Assembly (NCBI RefSeq): GCF_036014215.1
Contig: NZ_CP107921.1
Span: 5,153,501-5,217,500 of the forward strand
Source: Streptomyces sp. NBC_00440
GTDB taxonomy: Bacteria > Actinomycetota > Actinomycetes > Streptomycetales > Streptomycetaceae
Direction of reading: 5' to 3'
DNA: 64,000 nucleotides
The translations under genes and the position numbers were made by a program. Below, in pieces: positions 56,085-64,000 of the stretch (within the stretch, counting starts at the first letter, position 1; every line of letters starts with the position of its first letter). Below the pieces are notes generated by a model. The model was not told the DNA's origin, did no database searches, and worked only from the letters and a program-made list of their open reading frames with translations.

Positions 56085-57335
56085 ATGACGGTAAGTAGGC
56101 GGCGCAAGGGCCTGATGGCTGCGTCCGCTCTGCTCGGCGGCGTACTGGTGCTGTCGGCCTGCAGTGGTGGCGACAGCAAGGCCGGCGGCCCGGACGGTGC
56201 GAAGTCCTCGCAGAGTGCGGTCGACGAGGCCGCGGCGAAGGACACATCCGACGCCCGAATAGCGATCACGCCCAAGAGCGGTGCCGACAACGCGGGCATC
56301 AACAAGGACGCCAAGGTCGCCGTCACCTCGGGCAAGCTGACCCAGGTCGCGATGACCAGCACCACGGGCACCACGGTCAAGGGCACCATCTCGGCCGACG
56401 GCGCCAGCTGGAAGCCGGACGCCCCGCTGGAGCGCTCGACCACGTACAAGATCGCTGTCACGGCGAAGGACGCCAAGGGGCGGCAGGCCCACGAGAACTC
56501 GTCGTTCACGACGGTCTCGCCTGCGCACAGCTTCATCGGCAACTTCACGCCCGAGGACGGTTCGACCGTCGGCGTCGGTATGCCGGTCTCGATCAACTTC
56601 GACAAGCCGATCACCAACAAGAAGGCCGTCGAGGACGCCGTCAAGGTGACGTCGAGCAGCGGCCAGCAGGTCGTCGGCCACTGGTTCAGCTCCACCCGCC
56701 TGGACCTCCGCCCCGACCAGTACTGGAAGGAAGGGTCGACCGTCACGATGAAGCTGGCCCTGGACGGGGTCGAGGGCGCCAGCGGCGTCACCGGCGTCCA
56801 GGACAAGACCGTCAGCTTCAAGATCGGCCGCAACCAGGTCTCCATCGTGGACGCAGCCACGCACACGATGAAGGTCACCCAGGACGGCAAGACGATCAAG
56901 ACCATCCCGATCTCGGCCGGCTCCCCCGAGCACACCACGTACAACGGCCAGATGGTGATCTCGGAGAAGTACAAGCAGACCCGGATGGACGGCTCCACGG
57001 TCGGCTTCACCAACGCCGACGGCAAGGGCGAGTACGACATCAAGGACGTCCCGCACGCCATGCGGCTGTCCAGCTCCGGCACCTTCATCCACGGCAACTA
57101 CTGGGGCGCCAAGTCCCTCTTCGGCTCGTCGAACACCAGCCACGGCTGTGTGGGGCTCTCCGACACCAAGGGCGCCAACGACCCGAACACCTCGGCCGCG
57201 TGGTTCTACAACCACTCGCTCATCGGTGACGTGGTCGTGGTGAAGAACTCCCACGACAAGACGATCCAGCCCGACAACGGCCTCAACGGCTGGAACATGA
57301 ACTGGTCGGCGTGGAAGGCCGGTTCGCAGGCCTGA
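56085..57335 (+). CDS. L,D-transpeptidase lipoprotein with Ig-like domains
   Basis: A 416-residue cell-wall enzyme: lipobox LSAC (Cys26), two Ig-like/Big_5-type domains (about 55-260), then a YkuD catalytic domain with HGNYWGAKSLFGSSNTSHGCVGL (nucleophile Cys355, flanked by His). It makes 3-3 cross-links in peptidoglycan, as known for actinobacterial Ldt. The ATG at 56085 is used because GGAGAAG lies 6 nt upstream; an ATG five codons earlier has no ribosome site. Confidence 0.95.
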   Translation: MTVSRRRKGLMAASALLGGVLVLSACSGGDSKAGGPDGAKSSQSAVDEAAAKDTSDARIAITPKSGADNAGINKDAKVAVTSGKLTQVAMTSTTGTTVKGTISADGASWKPDAPLERSTTYKIAVTAKDAKGRQAHENSSFTTVSPAHSFIGNFTPEDGSTVGVGMPVSINFDKPITNKKAVEDAVKVTSSSGQQVVGHWFSSTRLDLRPDQYWKEGSTVTMKLALDGVEGASGVTGVQDKTVSFKIGRNQVSIVDAATHTMKVTQDGKTIKTIPISAGSPEHTTYNGQMVISEKYKQTRMDGSTVGFTNADGKGEYDIKDVPHAMRLSSSGTFIHGNYWGAKSLFGSSNTSHGCVGLSDTKGANDPNTSAAWFYNHSLIGDVVVVKNSHDKTIQPDNGLNGWNMNWSAWKAGSQA

Positions 57336-57488
57336 CCGGACCGGGCGCGAGCCCACCCCGTCCCCGTACGACGGCGGCCCCTCCCCTGTGGACGGGCCGC
57401 CGTCGGCGTTCCGGCGCACCGCAGGTCCCACCGGGGCCTTCTCATCCGGCTCTCACGCCGGCCTTATCCCGCCATCACGGGCGGGTCC

Positions 57489-57494
57489 TAGTTT
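57489..57494 (+). promoter_or_regulatory. -10 box (TAGTTT) of the second ABC operon
   Basis: TAGTTT-N6-ATG; leaderless start predicted. Confidence 0.45.
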
Positions 57495-57500
57495 CACCGC

Positions 57501-58982
57501 ATGTTCTTCACCTACCTCCGGCGCGAGCTGCGCCGACGCAGAAAGGCGGCGCTCGTCGTCGCCTCCGGGCTGGCCCTCGGGATTGCGCTGGTCATCGTCG
57601 TCAGCTCGGTCTCCGCAGGGATGGGCCAGGCGCAGGACAAGGTCCTGCAGTCCCTGTACGGCCTCGGTACGGACATGACCGTCACCAAGGCCGAGGCCCC
57701 CGCCGGGACCACCGGGGGCAACGCGCGGCCCAAATTCCAGTTCGGTGCGAAGGGCAGCAGCGACGACTCCAAGCAGAGCAGCGACCGGGTGATGGTGCAG
57801 GGCTTCCAGACCCTGTCGTCGGCGACCGTCGGCAAGGTCGGCGAGCAGAGCGGCGTCTCCAGCGCCGTCGGCGGGCTGAGCCTGAACGTGCTGAAGGTCA
57901 ACGGCCAGTTCAAGCGCGGCGAGTACAAGCAGCGGGCGGGCGGCGGCGCCACCGGCCGTCGGGGCGGGGGCGGCGGAGCCCCGCAGGGCGAGGTCCAGGG
58001 CGGCGGTGCCAACTTCGACGTCGACTCGTACACCGTGTACGGCACGGACGTGGCCCACCTCGGCCTCGGCCCGCTGACCTCGTCGAAGATCAGCAGCGGA
58101 CGTACGTTCACCAGCGCGGAGACCGACGCCAAGGTCGCCGTCGCCGACGCCTCCTACGCCAAGAAGAAGAAGCTCAAGGTCGGCTCCACCGTGACCATCT
58201 CCTCGGTCACGTACAAGATCGTGGGCATCGCCACCCCCGACAGCGGGGACTCGGCGGCCAACCTCTATCTGCCGCTGAAGCAGGCCCAGACGCTCGCCGG
58301 TGCCAAGGACAAGGTCACCACGGTGTACGTCGAGGCCACCGACTCGAAGCAGATCTCCGGCGTCAAGTCGACGATCCAGAAGAACGTCCCCGGCACCACG
58401 GTCACCACCTCCGCCGACCTCGCGGACACGGTGTCCGGCTCGCTGTCCACCGCATCCAACCTCGCCACCAACGTCGGCAAGTGGCTGTCGATCGCGGTCC
58501 TGATCGCCGCCTTCCTGGTGGCCGGTCTGCTCACCTCGTCGGCCGTCAGCCGCCGGGTGCGGGAGTTCGGCACGCTGAAGGCGCTGGGCTGGAAGAGCAG
58601 CCGCGTCACCCGCCAGGTCGTCGGCGAGGCGCTGGTCAACGGGTTGCTCGGCGGTGTCATCGGGATCGCGCTCGGGCTGGCGGGCGCCTACATCGTGACC
58701 GCCATCAGCCCGACCCTGTCCGCATCGGTGGGATCGTCGTCCGGCGGAGCGCGGGGCGGCTTCGGGGGCGGCGGTTTCGGCGGCGGCATGAGGGGCGGCT
58801 TCGGCGGCGGCAGGCAGGCAGCGTCGAAGGCCCTCGACATCGCGCTCACCGCGCCCGTCTCGGTCTCCGTCATCGGCCTCGCGGTCGCCCTCGCCGTGGC
58901 CGGCGGGCTCATCGCGGGCGGCTTCGGCGGCTGGCGTGCCGCACGACTGCGCCCCGCGGATGCCCTGCGCCGCGTCGAGTAG
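57501..58982 (+). CDS. ABC permease, FtsX/MacB type, with Gly-rich loops
   Basis: A 493-residue permease: TM helix 1 (about 18-40), a large extracytoplasmic domain, TM 2-4 at the C-terminus with REFGTLKALGWKSSRVTRQVVGEALV between the first two, ending LRPADALRRVE. Two unusual Gly/Arg-rich tracts (about 150-175, GGGATGRRGGGGGAP; about 411-435, GGFGGGGFGGGMRGGFGGG) lie in outside loops. It forms a transporter with the ATPase encoded 55 bp downstream. There is no adaptor or lipoprotein, so it differs from the operon at 18-22 kb. Confidence 0.93.
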   Translation: MFFTYLRRELRRRRKAALVVASGLALGIALVIVVSSVSAGMGQAQDKVLQSLYGLGTDMTVTKAEAPAGTTGGNARPKFQFGAKGSSDDSKQSSDRVMVQGFQTLSSATVGKVGEQSGVSSAVGGLSLNVLKVNGQFKRGEYKQRAGGGATGRRGGGGGAPQGEVQGGGANFDVDSYTVYGTDVAHLGLGPLTSSKISSGRTFTSAETDAKVAVADASYAKKKKLKVGSTVTISSVTYKIVGIATPDSGDSAANLYLPLKQAQTLAGAKDKVTTVYVEATDSKQISGVKSTIQKNVPGTTVTTSADLADTVSGSLSTASNLATNVGKWLSIAVLIAAFLVAGLLTSSAVSRRVREFGTLKALGWKSSRVTRQVVGEALVNGLLGGVIGIALGLAGAYIVTAISPTLSASVGSSSGGARGGFGGGGFGGGMRGGFGGGRQAASKALDIALTAPVSVSVIGLAVALAVAGGLIAGGFGGWRAARLRPADALRRVE

Positions 58983-59037
58983 CAGCGCCGCCGCCACCCC
59001 CATCCACCCTCCGTACAGCAGGAGTTGAGACCGTTCC

Positions 59038-59721
59038 ATGTACGAACTCAGCGGAGTCACCAAGCGCTACCAGCGCGGCAAGAAGACCATCGACGCGCTC
59101 GCAGGCGTCGACCTGACCATCGAGGACGGCGGCCGGCTGGTCATCCAGGGCCCCACCGGCGGTGGCAAGTCCACCCTCCTCCAGATGCTCGGCGGCCTCG
59201 ACCGGCCGACCGGGGGCAGCGTCGTGCTGGACGGGGTGGACCTCGGGAAGCTCAGCGAGGCCAAGCTCACCAAGGTGCGCGCCCAGAACATCGGCTTCGT
59301 CTTCCAGTCCTTCAACCTGATACCGACGCTCACCGCCCAGGAGAACGTCGAGACCGCGCTCGTCCCGCTCGGCCTCAAGCCGTCCGTACGGCGCGGGAGG
59401 GCCGCCGACGCCCTGGAATCCGTCGGCCTCGCCGAACGCTTCGGGCACCTCCCGTCGGAGATGTCCGGCGGTCAGCAGCAGCGTGTCGCCATCGCCCGCG
59501 CGCTGGTCAAGAACCCCAAGGTGCTGCTCGCCGACGAGCCGACGGGCAACCTCGACGAGGGGATGCGCGACGAGATCATGGAGGTGCTGGAAGTGCTCTG
59601 GAAGGAGCACGGGCTGACGTTCATCATGGTCACCCACGACACGGCGCTCGCCCGCAGGGCTCCCCGGGTCGCGACCATCCGCAAGGGCAAGGTCACCATC
59701 ACCGAGAACGCGGCGGCGTAG
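59038..59721 (+). CDS. ABC transporter ATP-binding protein, MacB/LolD type
   Basis: A 227-residue ATPase: Walker A GPTGGGKST, Q-loop FVFQSFNLIPTLTAQENV, signature MSGGQQQRVAIARAL, Walker B VLLADEPTGNLD and H-loop TFIMVTHDTALARRAP. The usual SGSGKS Walker A is TGGGKS here. It powers the FtsX-type permease encoded just before. AGGAG lies 13 nt before the ATG, longer than usual spacing. A hairpin begins at its stop codon. Confidence 0.95.
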   Translation: MYELSGVTKRYQRGKKTIDALAGVDLTIEDGGRLVIQGPTGGGKSTLLQMLGGLDRPTGGSVVLDGVDLGKLSEAKLTKVRAQNIGFVFQSFNLIPTLTAQENVETALVPLGLKPSVRRGRAADALESVGLAERFGHLPSEMSGGQQQRVAIARALVKNPKVLLADEPTGNLDEGMRDEIMEVLEVLWKEHGLTFIMVTHDTALARRAPRVATIRKGKVTITENAAA

Positions 59722-59773
59722 GGCCTTTCGTTCGGATCGGGCCGGGCTCGCGCCTGATCCGAACGAAAGGCCC
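59721..59773 (+). terminator. terminator hairpin after the ABC operon
   Basis: An 18-bp perfect inverted repeat (59721-59738 and 59756-59773), beginning at the last base of the ATPase stop codon. Confidence 0.85.
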
Positions 59774-59820
59774 CAGCACGGCGGCCGCGCTCCGGTCCGG
59801 TCCGGAGTGCGGGCAGGGCT

Positions 59821-59886
59821 CCGGGTCCGCGTGGCGGCGCAGGCCGGGTCGGCGTGGGTGCGGGGGCCGGGTCCGCGTGGCGGCGC
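59821..59886. repeat. 20-bp direct repeat, 46-bp offset
   Basis: CCGGGTCCGCGTGGCGGCGC at 59821-59840 and 59867-59886, in a GC-rich gap before the globin fusion gene. The rest of that gap shows no gene. Confidence 0.7.
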
Positions 59887-59994
59887 GGCAGGTCCGGCCT
59901 CCGCCCGCGCCCCGGACCTAGTGTGTCGGCGGGCCCGGCCGCGCGCGGGGCCCCGCATCCGCTCGCAGCTGCTGCACCCGCCCGGGAGAGTCGC

Positions 59995-60756
59995 ATGACC
60001 GTCGAGTACATCCGTTACCTGATTCCCGAGGACCGGACCGCCGGGTTCGAGGCGGCCTACGCGCGAGCCGCCGTCCCGCTCGCCCGGTCCGTGTACTGCA
60101 CCGACTACGAACTGACGCGCTGCAGCGAGGAGCCGGCCGCCTACGTCCTGCGCATCACCTGGACCTCGGCCGATGACCACATCGACCGCTTCCGGGGAAG
60201 CGAGGAGTTCCGGGCCTTCTTCGCCGAGATCCGGCCCTACGTCGAGCAGATCGAGGAGATGCGCCACTACGAGCCGACGGCGGTGCACGGCACGGGCGCC
60301 GCGGTGCCCACCCTCTACGCGTGGGCCGGCGGTGGCGAGGCGCTGCGGCGGCTGACCGAGGCGTTCTACGTGCATGTGCTCAAGGACGGGCTCATCGGCC
60401 CCCTCTTCGCCGGGATGTCCGCCGACCATCCCGCCCATGTGGCCCTCTGGCTCGGTGAGGTCTTCGGCGGCCCCGCCGAGTACACCGAACACCACGGCGG
60501 CTACCCCGCGATGCTCGGCCACCACGTGGGCCGGAACATCAGCGAGCCGCAGCGCCGCCGCTGGGTCTCGCTGCTGATGGACGCGGCCGACGAGGTGGGG
60601 CTGCCGGACGACCCCGAGTTCAGGTCGGCGTTCGCCGCCTATATCGAGTGGGGCACCCGGCTGGCCGTCGCCAACTCCGCGCCGGGCGCCGAACCGCCGC
60701 GCCGCGCACCCGTACCGCACTGGGGCTGGGGGGCCGCGCCGCCGTACCAGCCGTGA
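59995..60756 (+). CDS. antibiotic biosynthesis monooxygenase-truncated haemoglobin fusion
   Basis: A 253-residue fusion: residues 1-95 are an ABM-like ferredoxin-fold domain (EYIRYLIPEDRTAGFEAAYARA ... VLRITWTSADDHIDRFRGSEEFRAFFAEIRPYVEQI), residues 100-225 a group II truncated globin (LYAWAGGGEALRRLTEAFYVHVLKDGLIGPLF ... MLGHHVGRNISEPQRRRWVSLLMDAADE), with Trp190 in the position of TrpG8 and a plausible proximal His around 176-177. Such chimeras are known from S. avermitilis and relatives; a haem-dependent oxidative role with the ABM dimer is suspected. GGGAG precedes the ATG. Pro-rich C-terminus. Confidence 0.9.
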   Translation: MTVEYIRYLIPEDRTAGFEAAYARAAVPLARSVYCTDYELTRCSEEPAAYVLRITWTSADDHIDRFRGSEEFRAFFAEIRPYVEQIEEMRHYEPTAVHGTGAAVPTLYAWAGGGEALRRLTEAFYVHVLKDGLIGPLFAGMSADHPAHVALWLGEVFGGPAEYTEHHGGYPAMLGHHVGRNISEPQRRRWVSLLMDAADEVGLPDDPEFRSAFAAYIEWGTRLAVANSAPGAEPPRRAPVPHWGWGAAPPYQP

Positions 60757-60818
60757 GCCGGGCCGCACGGACCCGGTCGCGGTGCGGCCTCCAGCCCTGT
60801 GGTGGCCCGCTGCCGGGC

Positions 60819-61679
60819 CTACCGGGTGAGGCGCGGCGTCTCGTCCACACCCCAGGACGCCAGCAGCCGCAGCGCCTCCACCGAGTCCGTGCCCGGCTCC
60901 GCGTGGTAGGCGATCAGGCTCTGATCCTGGTCGCCCGGCAGATTCAGCGTCTCGTACGTCAGCGTCAGCGCGCCCACCAGCGGATGGTGCAGCCGCTTCA
61001 CACAGTGGCCCTTGTCCCGCACGGTGTGCGCCGCCCACAGCACCCGGAACTCGTCGCTCTTGACCGACAGCTCACCCACCAGCGCGGACAGCTGCGGATC
61101 GTCGGGGAAGCAGCCCGCGAACAGCCGGAGCGTGCTCACTACCTCCGCGGCCACACACTCCCACTCGGTGAACAGGTCACGGGAGTTGGGGTCGAGGAAC
61201 ACGATCCGCGCCATATTGCGCTCCTCGGCCGGCAGCGCCGTGAAGTCGCCGAACAGCGCCCGCGCCAGCCGGTTCGAACCGAGGACGTCCATCCGCCGCC
61301 CCAGGACGTACGCCGGCACACTGTCCATCGCGTCCATCAGATGCTGGAGCTCGGGCCGCATCCGCTGCGGCCTGGCCGCGGCGGCCCGCTTCTTCCGCGG
61401 CTTCGGACCCGCCAGGTGCGTCAGATGCGCGCTCTCCGCGTCCGAGAGCCGCAGCGCCCGCGCCACGGAATCCAGGACCCCGCTGGAGACATTGCTGCCG
61501 TGACCCTGTTCGAGCCGGGTGTAGTACGCCACGGACACCCCGGCGAGCTGCGCCAGCTCCTCGCGCCGCAGCCCGGGGACCCTGCGGTGCCTGCCCAGGT
61601 CCGGCAGGCCCACGTCCTGGGGCTGGAGGCGGGCCCGGCGGGAACGGAGGAATTCACTGAGTTCGGCACGCTGGTCCAT
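60819..61679 (-). CDS. MmyB-like XRE transcriptional regulator
   Basis: A 286-residue regulator: helix-turn-helix RREELAQLAGVSVAYYTRLEQGHGSNVS (about 38-65) and an MmyB ligand domain (VPAYVLGRRMDVLGSNRLARALFGDF ... RDLFTEWECVAAEVVSTLRLFAG ... GALTLTYETLNLPGDQDQSLIAYHAEPGT). It probably controls the divergent alcohol dehydrogenase. A GATACT box lies 6 nt before the ATG, suggesting a leaderless start. It is a paralogue of the regulator at 32.6-33.5 kb. Confidence 0.93.
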   Translation of the reverse strand: MDQRAELSEFLRSRRARLQPQDVGLPDLGRHRRVPGLRREELAQLAGVSVAYYTRLEQGHGSNVSSGVLDSVARALRLSDAESAHLTHLAGPKPRKKRAAAARPQRMRPELQHLMDAMDSVPAYVLGRRMDVLGSNRLARALFGDFTALPAEERNMARIVFLDPNSRDLFTEWECVAAEVVSTLRLFAGCFPDDPQLSALVGELSVKSDEFRVLWAAHTVRDKGHCVKRLHHPLVGALTLTYETLNLPGDQDQSLIAYHAEPGTDSVEALRLLASWGVDETPRLTR

Positions 61680-61840
61680 ACGTCCAGTATCCGTGGTCGT
61701 ACGCGGACCATCCTGACCCTGCCAGTGGTACGCACAGTGGACGTAGGCACAGCAGGGAGACGGCCCACGGTGTGTGAACGCTGAACCATCAGGCAGGCTG
61801 GAGCGACCACCCCATTTTTTTCTGAGGAGAACGTTTCCGG

Positions 61841-62887
61841 ATGACTGTCACCACCGTCGCCGCGTACGCCGCCCCCGCACCGAAGGCTCCGCTGGAGCGC
61901 ACCACCGTGCCGCGCCGGCCGGTCGGCGAGCACGACGTACTGATCGACATCAAGTTCGCCGGTATCTGCCACTCCGACATCCACCAGGCCCGCGACGGCT
62001 GGGGCGAGGGCATCTTCCCGATGGTCCCCGGCCACGAGATCGCCGGAATCGTCGCGGAGGTCGGCCCCGGGGTCACCAAGTTCGCGGTCGGCGACCGGGT
62101 CGGTGTCGGCTGCATGGTCGACTCCTGCCGGGAGTGCGACAACTGCAAGGCCGGCCTTGAGCAGTACTGCGCCCAGGGCAACACCGGCACGTACAACGCC
62201 CTCGACAAGCAGGGCGAGCCCACCTACGGCGGCTACTCCACGCACATCGTGGTCGACGAGAACTACACCCTGCGCATCCCCGAGGGCATCGGGCTCGACG
62301 TGGCCGCGCCGCTGCTCTGCGCCGGGATAACCACCTACTCGCCGCTCGCCCACTGGAACGCCGGCCCCGGCAAGAAGGTCGCCATCGTCGGCCTGGGCGG
62401 CCTCGGTCACATGGGTGTCAAGATCGCGCACGCGATGGGCGCCGAGGTGACCGTACTGAGCCAGTCGCTGCGCAAGCAGGAGGACGGGCTGAAGCTGGGC
62501 GCCGACCACTACTACGCCACCAGCGACCCGAAGACCTTCGACGAGCTCCGGGGCACCCTGGACCTGATCGTCTCCACGGTCTCCGCGCCGCTCCCGCTCG
62601 ACTCGTATCTGAGCCTGCTCAAGACGGACGGCGCCATGGTCAACGTCGGCGCCCCCGAGGAGCCCGTCTCGCTCAACCTGTTCTCGGTCATCGGCGGCCG
62701 TAAGACCCTCGCGGGCTCCGGCATCGGCGGTATCCGCGAGACCCAGGAGATGCTGGACTTCTGCGCCGAGCACGGCTTCGGCGCGGAGATCGAGGTGATC
62801 GGCGCCGACCGGATCAACGAGGCGTACGAGCGTGTGATCAGCAGCGATGTGCGCTACCGCTTCGTGATCGACACCGCGACCATCTGA
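61841..62887 (+). CDS. zinc-dependent alcohol dehydrogenase (NAD(P), YahK/CAD-like)
   Basis: A 348-residue medium-chain dehydrogenase: catalytic-zinc ligands Cys43 (GICHSD) and His65 (PGHEIAG), structural-zinc cluster [15 protein letters not shown], and Rossmann motif GLGGLGHMG with [11 protein letters not shown] after it, where the Ser/Lys favour NADPH. Sequence style is that of YahK/cinnamyl-alcohol dehydrogenases, broad aldehyde reductases. GAGGAGAA about 9 nt before the ATG. Divergent from the MmyB-like regulator, which likely represses it. Confidence 0.95.
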   Translation: MTVTTVAAYAAPAPKAPLERTTVPRRPVGEHDVLIDIKFAGICHSDIHQARDGWGEGIFPMVPGHEIAGIVAEVGPGVTKFAVGDRVGVGCMVDSCRECDNCKAGLEQYCAQGNTGTYNALDKQGEPTYGGYSTHIVVDENYTLRIPEGIGLDVAAPLLCAGITTYSPLAHWNAGPGKKVAIVGLGGLGHMGVKIAHAMGAEVTVLSQSLRKQEDGLKLGADHYYATSDPKTFDELRGTLDLIVSTVSAPLPLDSYLSLLKTDGAMVNVGAPEEPVSLNLFSVIGGRKTLAGSGIGGIRETQEMLDFCAEHGFGAEIEVIGADRINEAYERVISSDVRYRFVIDTATI

Positions 62888-63027
62888 GGCGTCGTCGGGC
62901 TTCCCTCTCACTCCGGCCACTACCTCCGGGGTAATCGACGCCTGGCCGCCACCCCGGCAGGATCGGGCACAGAGCGCATCGCCCACCGCGATCCGCCACC
63001 CGCGCCTGATCCTGCCGAGGAGCCCCC

Positions 63028-63375
63028 ATGACCGCGTACGCCGTCGCCCATCTGCGCCCCACCGACCAGCTCGTCGAGGATGTCTTCGTCTACATCGAGA
63101 AGATCCAGTCGACCCTCGACCCGTTCGGCGGGCGCTTCCTCGTCCACGACGCCCAGGTGGAGGTCCGCGAGGGCCAGTGGCCGGGAGCACTGGTGATGAT
63201 CGGCTTCCCCGGGATCGTGGAGGCCCGTGCCTGGTACGACTCCCCGGCCTACCGGGAGCTGATACCGCTGCGCGCCGACCACATCCCGGGCGACGTCGTA
63301 CTCGTGGAGGGTGTGGCACCCGGATACGACGCGGCAGCGACAGCGGCCGGCTACCGGGCCGCGGCGGAGAAGTAG
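63028..63375 (+). CDS. DUF1330 protein
   Basis: A 115-residue protein of the DUF1330 dimeric alpha-beta barrel family: YAVAHLRPTDQL, FGGRFLVHDAQVEVREGQWPGALVMIGFPGIVEARAWYDSPAYRELIPLR. These small ferredoxin-fold proteins are of unknown function. GAGGAG is 6 nt before the ATG. It follows the alcohol dehydrogenase in the same direction but with a 140-bp gap. Confidence 0.93.
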   Translation: MTAYAVAHLRPTDQLVEDVFVYIEKIQSTLDPFGGRFLVHDAQVEVREGQWPGALVMIGFPGIVEARAWYDSPAYRELIPLRADHIPGDVVLVEGVAPGYDAAATAAGYRAAAEK

Positions 63376-63403
63376 AGCCCTGTTCTGTCCCTGGCGGGCC
63401 CGC

Positions 63404-64000
63404 TCACTCCACCAGCGCGCGGTATCCGGAGCCGAGCCGGTAGTCGCCCGGGTGCCGCACTGTCAGCCCGGTCCACTTCCCGCTCCGGTGCACCGACCCG
63501 CCGCCGCTCGACCGCAGCCAGGGCGAGTACGCGATCCGTACCGTCACCGTCCCCGGCCGCGGCACATGCACCACCAGCCGTGCGTCGCCGCCGCTCACGA
63601 CGCTCGCGGGTGCTTCCACCAGCGGCGTCGCACCGCGTACCCGGTAGATCCGCCAGTGCGCGTCGTGCCAGACCGGCTGGAGCCAGCGCGGCCGCGACCG
63701 TACGAGCGCGGCCTCGCCCTCCGCCGGGCCGTCGGGGCGGCCGTCGTGCAGCACGACGTAACCGACGGCGAACCGGTCCAGCCACGCCCGGTACGTGGCG
63801 GGCGTCAGCGACCCGTCGTAGAAGAGCCGCCCGCGCTCCACGTCGAGCTGGCGGTTCCAGCCGCGGGCCATGTTCACGTGCGGGGCGAGCAGGGTGGCCT
63901 CGCGGTGGTTCCGGGCGGGCACCACCTCGACCCGGGTGCGGTCGGCGCGCAGCCCGTCCAGCGCGGTCACAACGCCCTTCGTGTCGGAGGCCCAGGCGGG
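63404..64000 (-). CDS. unidentified protein, C-terminal part
   Basis: The frame is open through the right edge, so 198 residues of the C-terminus are seen. It contains ARGWNRQLDVERGRLFYDGSLTPATYRAWLDRFAVGYVVL, then a beta-rich region (WRIYRVRGATPLVEAPASVVSGGDARLVVHVPRPGTVTVRIAYSPWLRSSGGGSV). This looks like the soluble outer domain of a multi-TM membrane protein of the kind that scans substrate or glycosyl residues, but no TM helix is in the window. Family not assigned. Confidence 0.6.
   Translation of the reverse strand, partial: PAWASDTKGVVTALDGLRADRTRVEVVPARNHREATLLAPHVNMARGWNRQLDVERGRLFYDGSLTPATYRAWLDRFAVGYVVLHDGRPDGPAEGEAALVRSRPRWLQPVWHDAHWRIYRVRGATPLVEAPASVVSGGDARLVVHVPRPGTVTVRIAYSPWLRSSGGGSVHRSGKWTGLTVRHPGDYRLGSGYRALVE

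Overview
The window is a piece of a Streptomyces-type actinobacterial chromosome. It is very GC-rich, uses GTG and occasional TTG starts, has many 4-bp GTGA/ATGA gene overlaps, and carries typical streptomycete families (XRE regulator with DUF397 partners, MmyB-like regulators, DUF3152, MmpB, acyl-CoA carboxylase epsilon subunit, GAF-GGDEF cyclase). From memory, the order deoC / aldehyde dehydrogenases ... phosphomannomutase / PNP / gamma-glutamylcyclotransferase / LpdA / DeoR / AccA2 / Maf / MmpB / PccE-PccB / BirA / Cya / enoyl-CoA hydratase / GGDEF / L,D-transpeptidase resembles the S. coelicolor SCO4912-SCO4934 core. I could not check this. No CRISPR array, tRNA, rRNA, IS element or integrase was seen.

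Layout. 0-6.4 kb: tail of a zinc-type oxidoreductase, uridine kinase, a small secreted protein, a deoxyribose-breakdown operon (deoC, a full aldehyde dehydrogenase, and a half-length one without catalytic residues), a SLATT-like two-TM protein and a PH-domain membrane protein. 6.6-34.3 kb is accessory: an M20 amidohydrolase, a lectin-tailed Ser/Thr kinase, a phosphotransferase, an Lrp relic, a three-gene hypothetical operon divergent from an XRE regulator with three TTA codons, and two duplicated DUF397 genes. Next comes a two-component system with a lipoprotein, divergent from a metzincin-like DUF3152 protein and a lipoprotein/adaptor/ABC/FtsX exporter operon. The rest of the accessory block holds a methyltransferase, a sigma factor with a membrane partner, a TetR-controlled MFS pump, a MarR/esterase pair, a hydrolase behind a leader peptide, two SDRs, a GT39-type membrane protein and an MmyB-like regulator.

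34.4-57.3 kb is core: proline iminopeptidase, phosphosugar mutase and PNP (which with deoC complete nucleoside-sugar catabolism), LpdA-type flavoprotein, DeoR regulator, acyl-CoA carboxylase alpha subunit, membrane protein, a decayed LysR gene, carboxylesterase, Maf, MmpB, a Tat-exported amidohydrolase, PccE-PccB, biotin ligase (which would charge the AccA2 carrier domain), adenylate cyclase, enoyl-CoA hydratase, a GAF-GGDEF diguanylate cyclase and an L,D-transpeptidase lipoprotein. 57.5-64 kb: a second FtsX/ABC pair, an ABM-truncated-globin fusion, another MmyB-like regulator divergent from a zinc alcohol dehydrogenase, a DUF1330 protein and the C-terminus of an unidentified protein.

Main observations: (i) an identical 12-bp palindrome, CTACGCGCGTAG, in the promoters of both deoC and PNP; (ii) a translationally coupled ALDH pair that looks like a split ALDH16; (iii) at least 13 genes with a TANNNT box 6-7 nt before the start codon, i.e. 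probably leaderless; (iv) a 19-codon leader ORF with an ideal Shine-Dalgarno plus a hairpin before a hydrolase whose nucleophile serine is Ala; (v) a foldable element and a dyad operator in the accA2 leader; (vi) several 11-12-bp degenerate tandem arrays beside genes; (vii) a two-component/metzincin/exporter module with a candidate 11-bp direct-repeat operator between its divergent arms. All function calls rest on reading motifs by eye; no searches were run.
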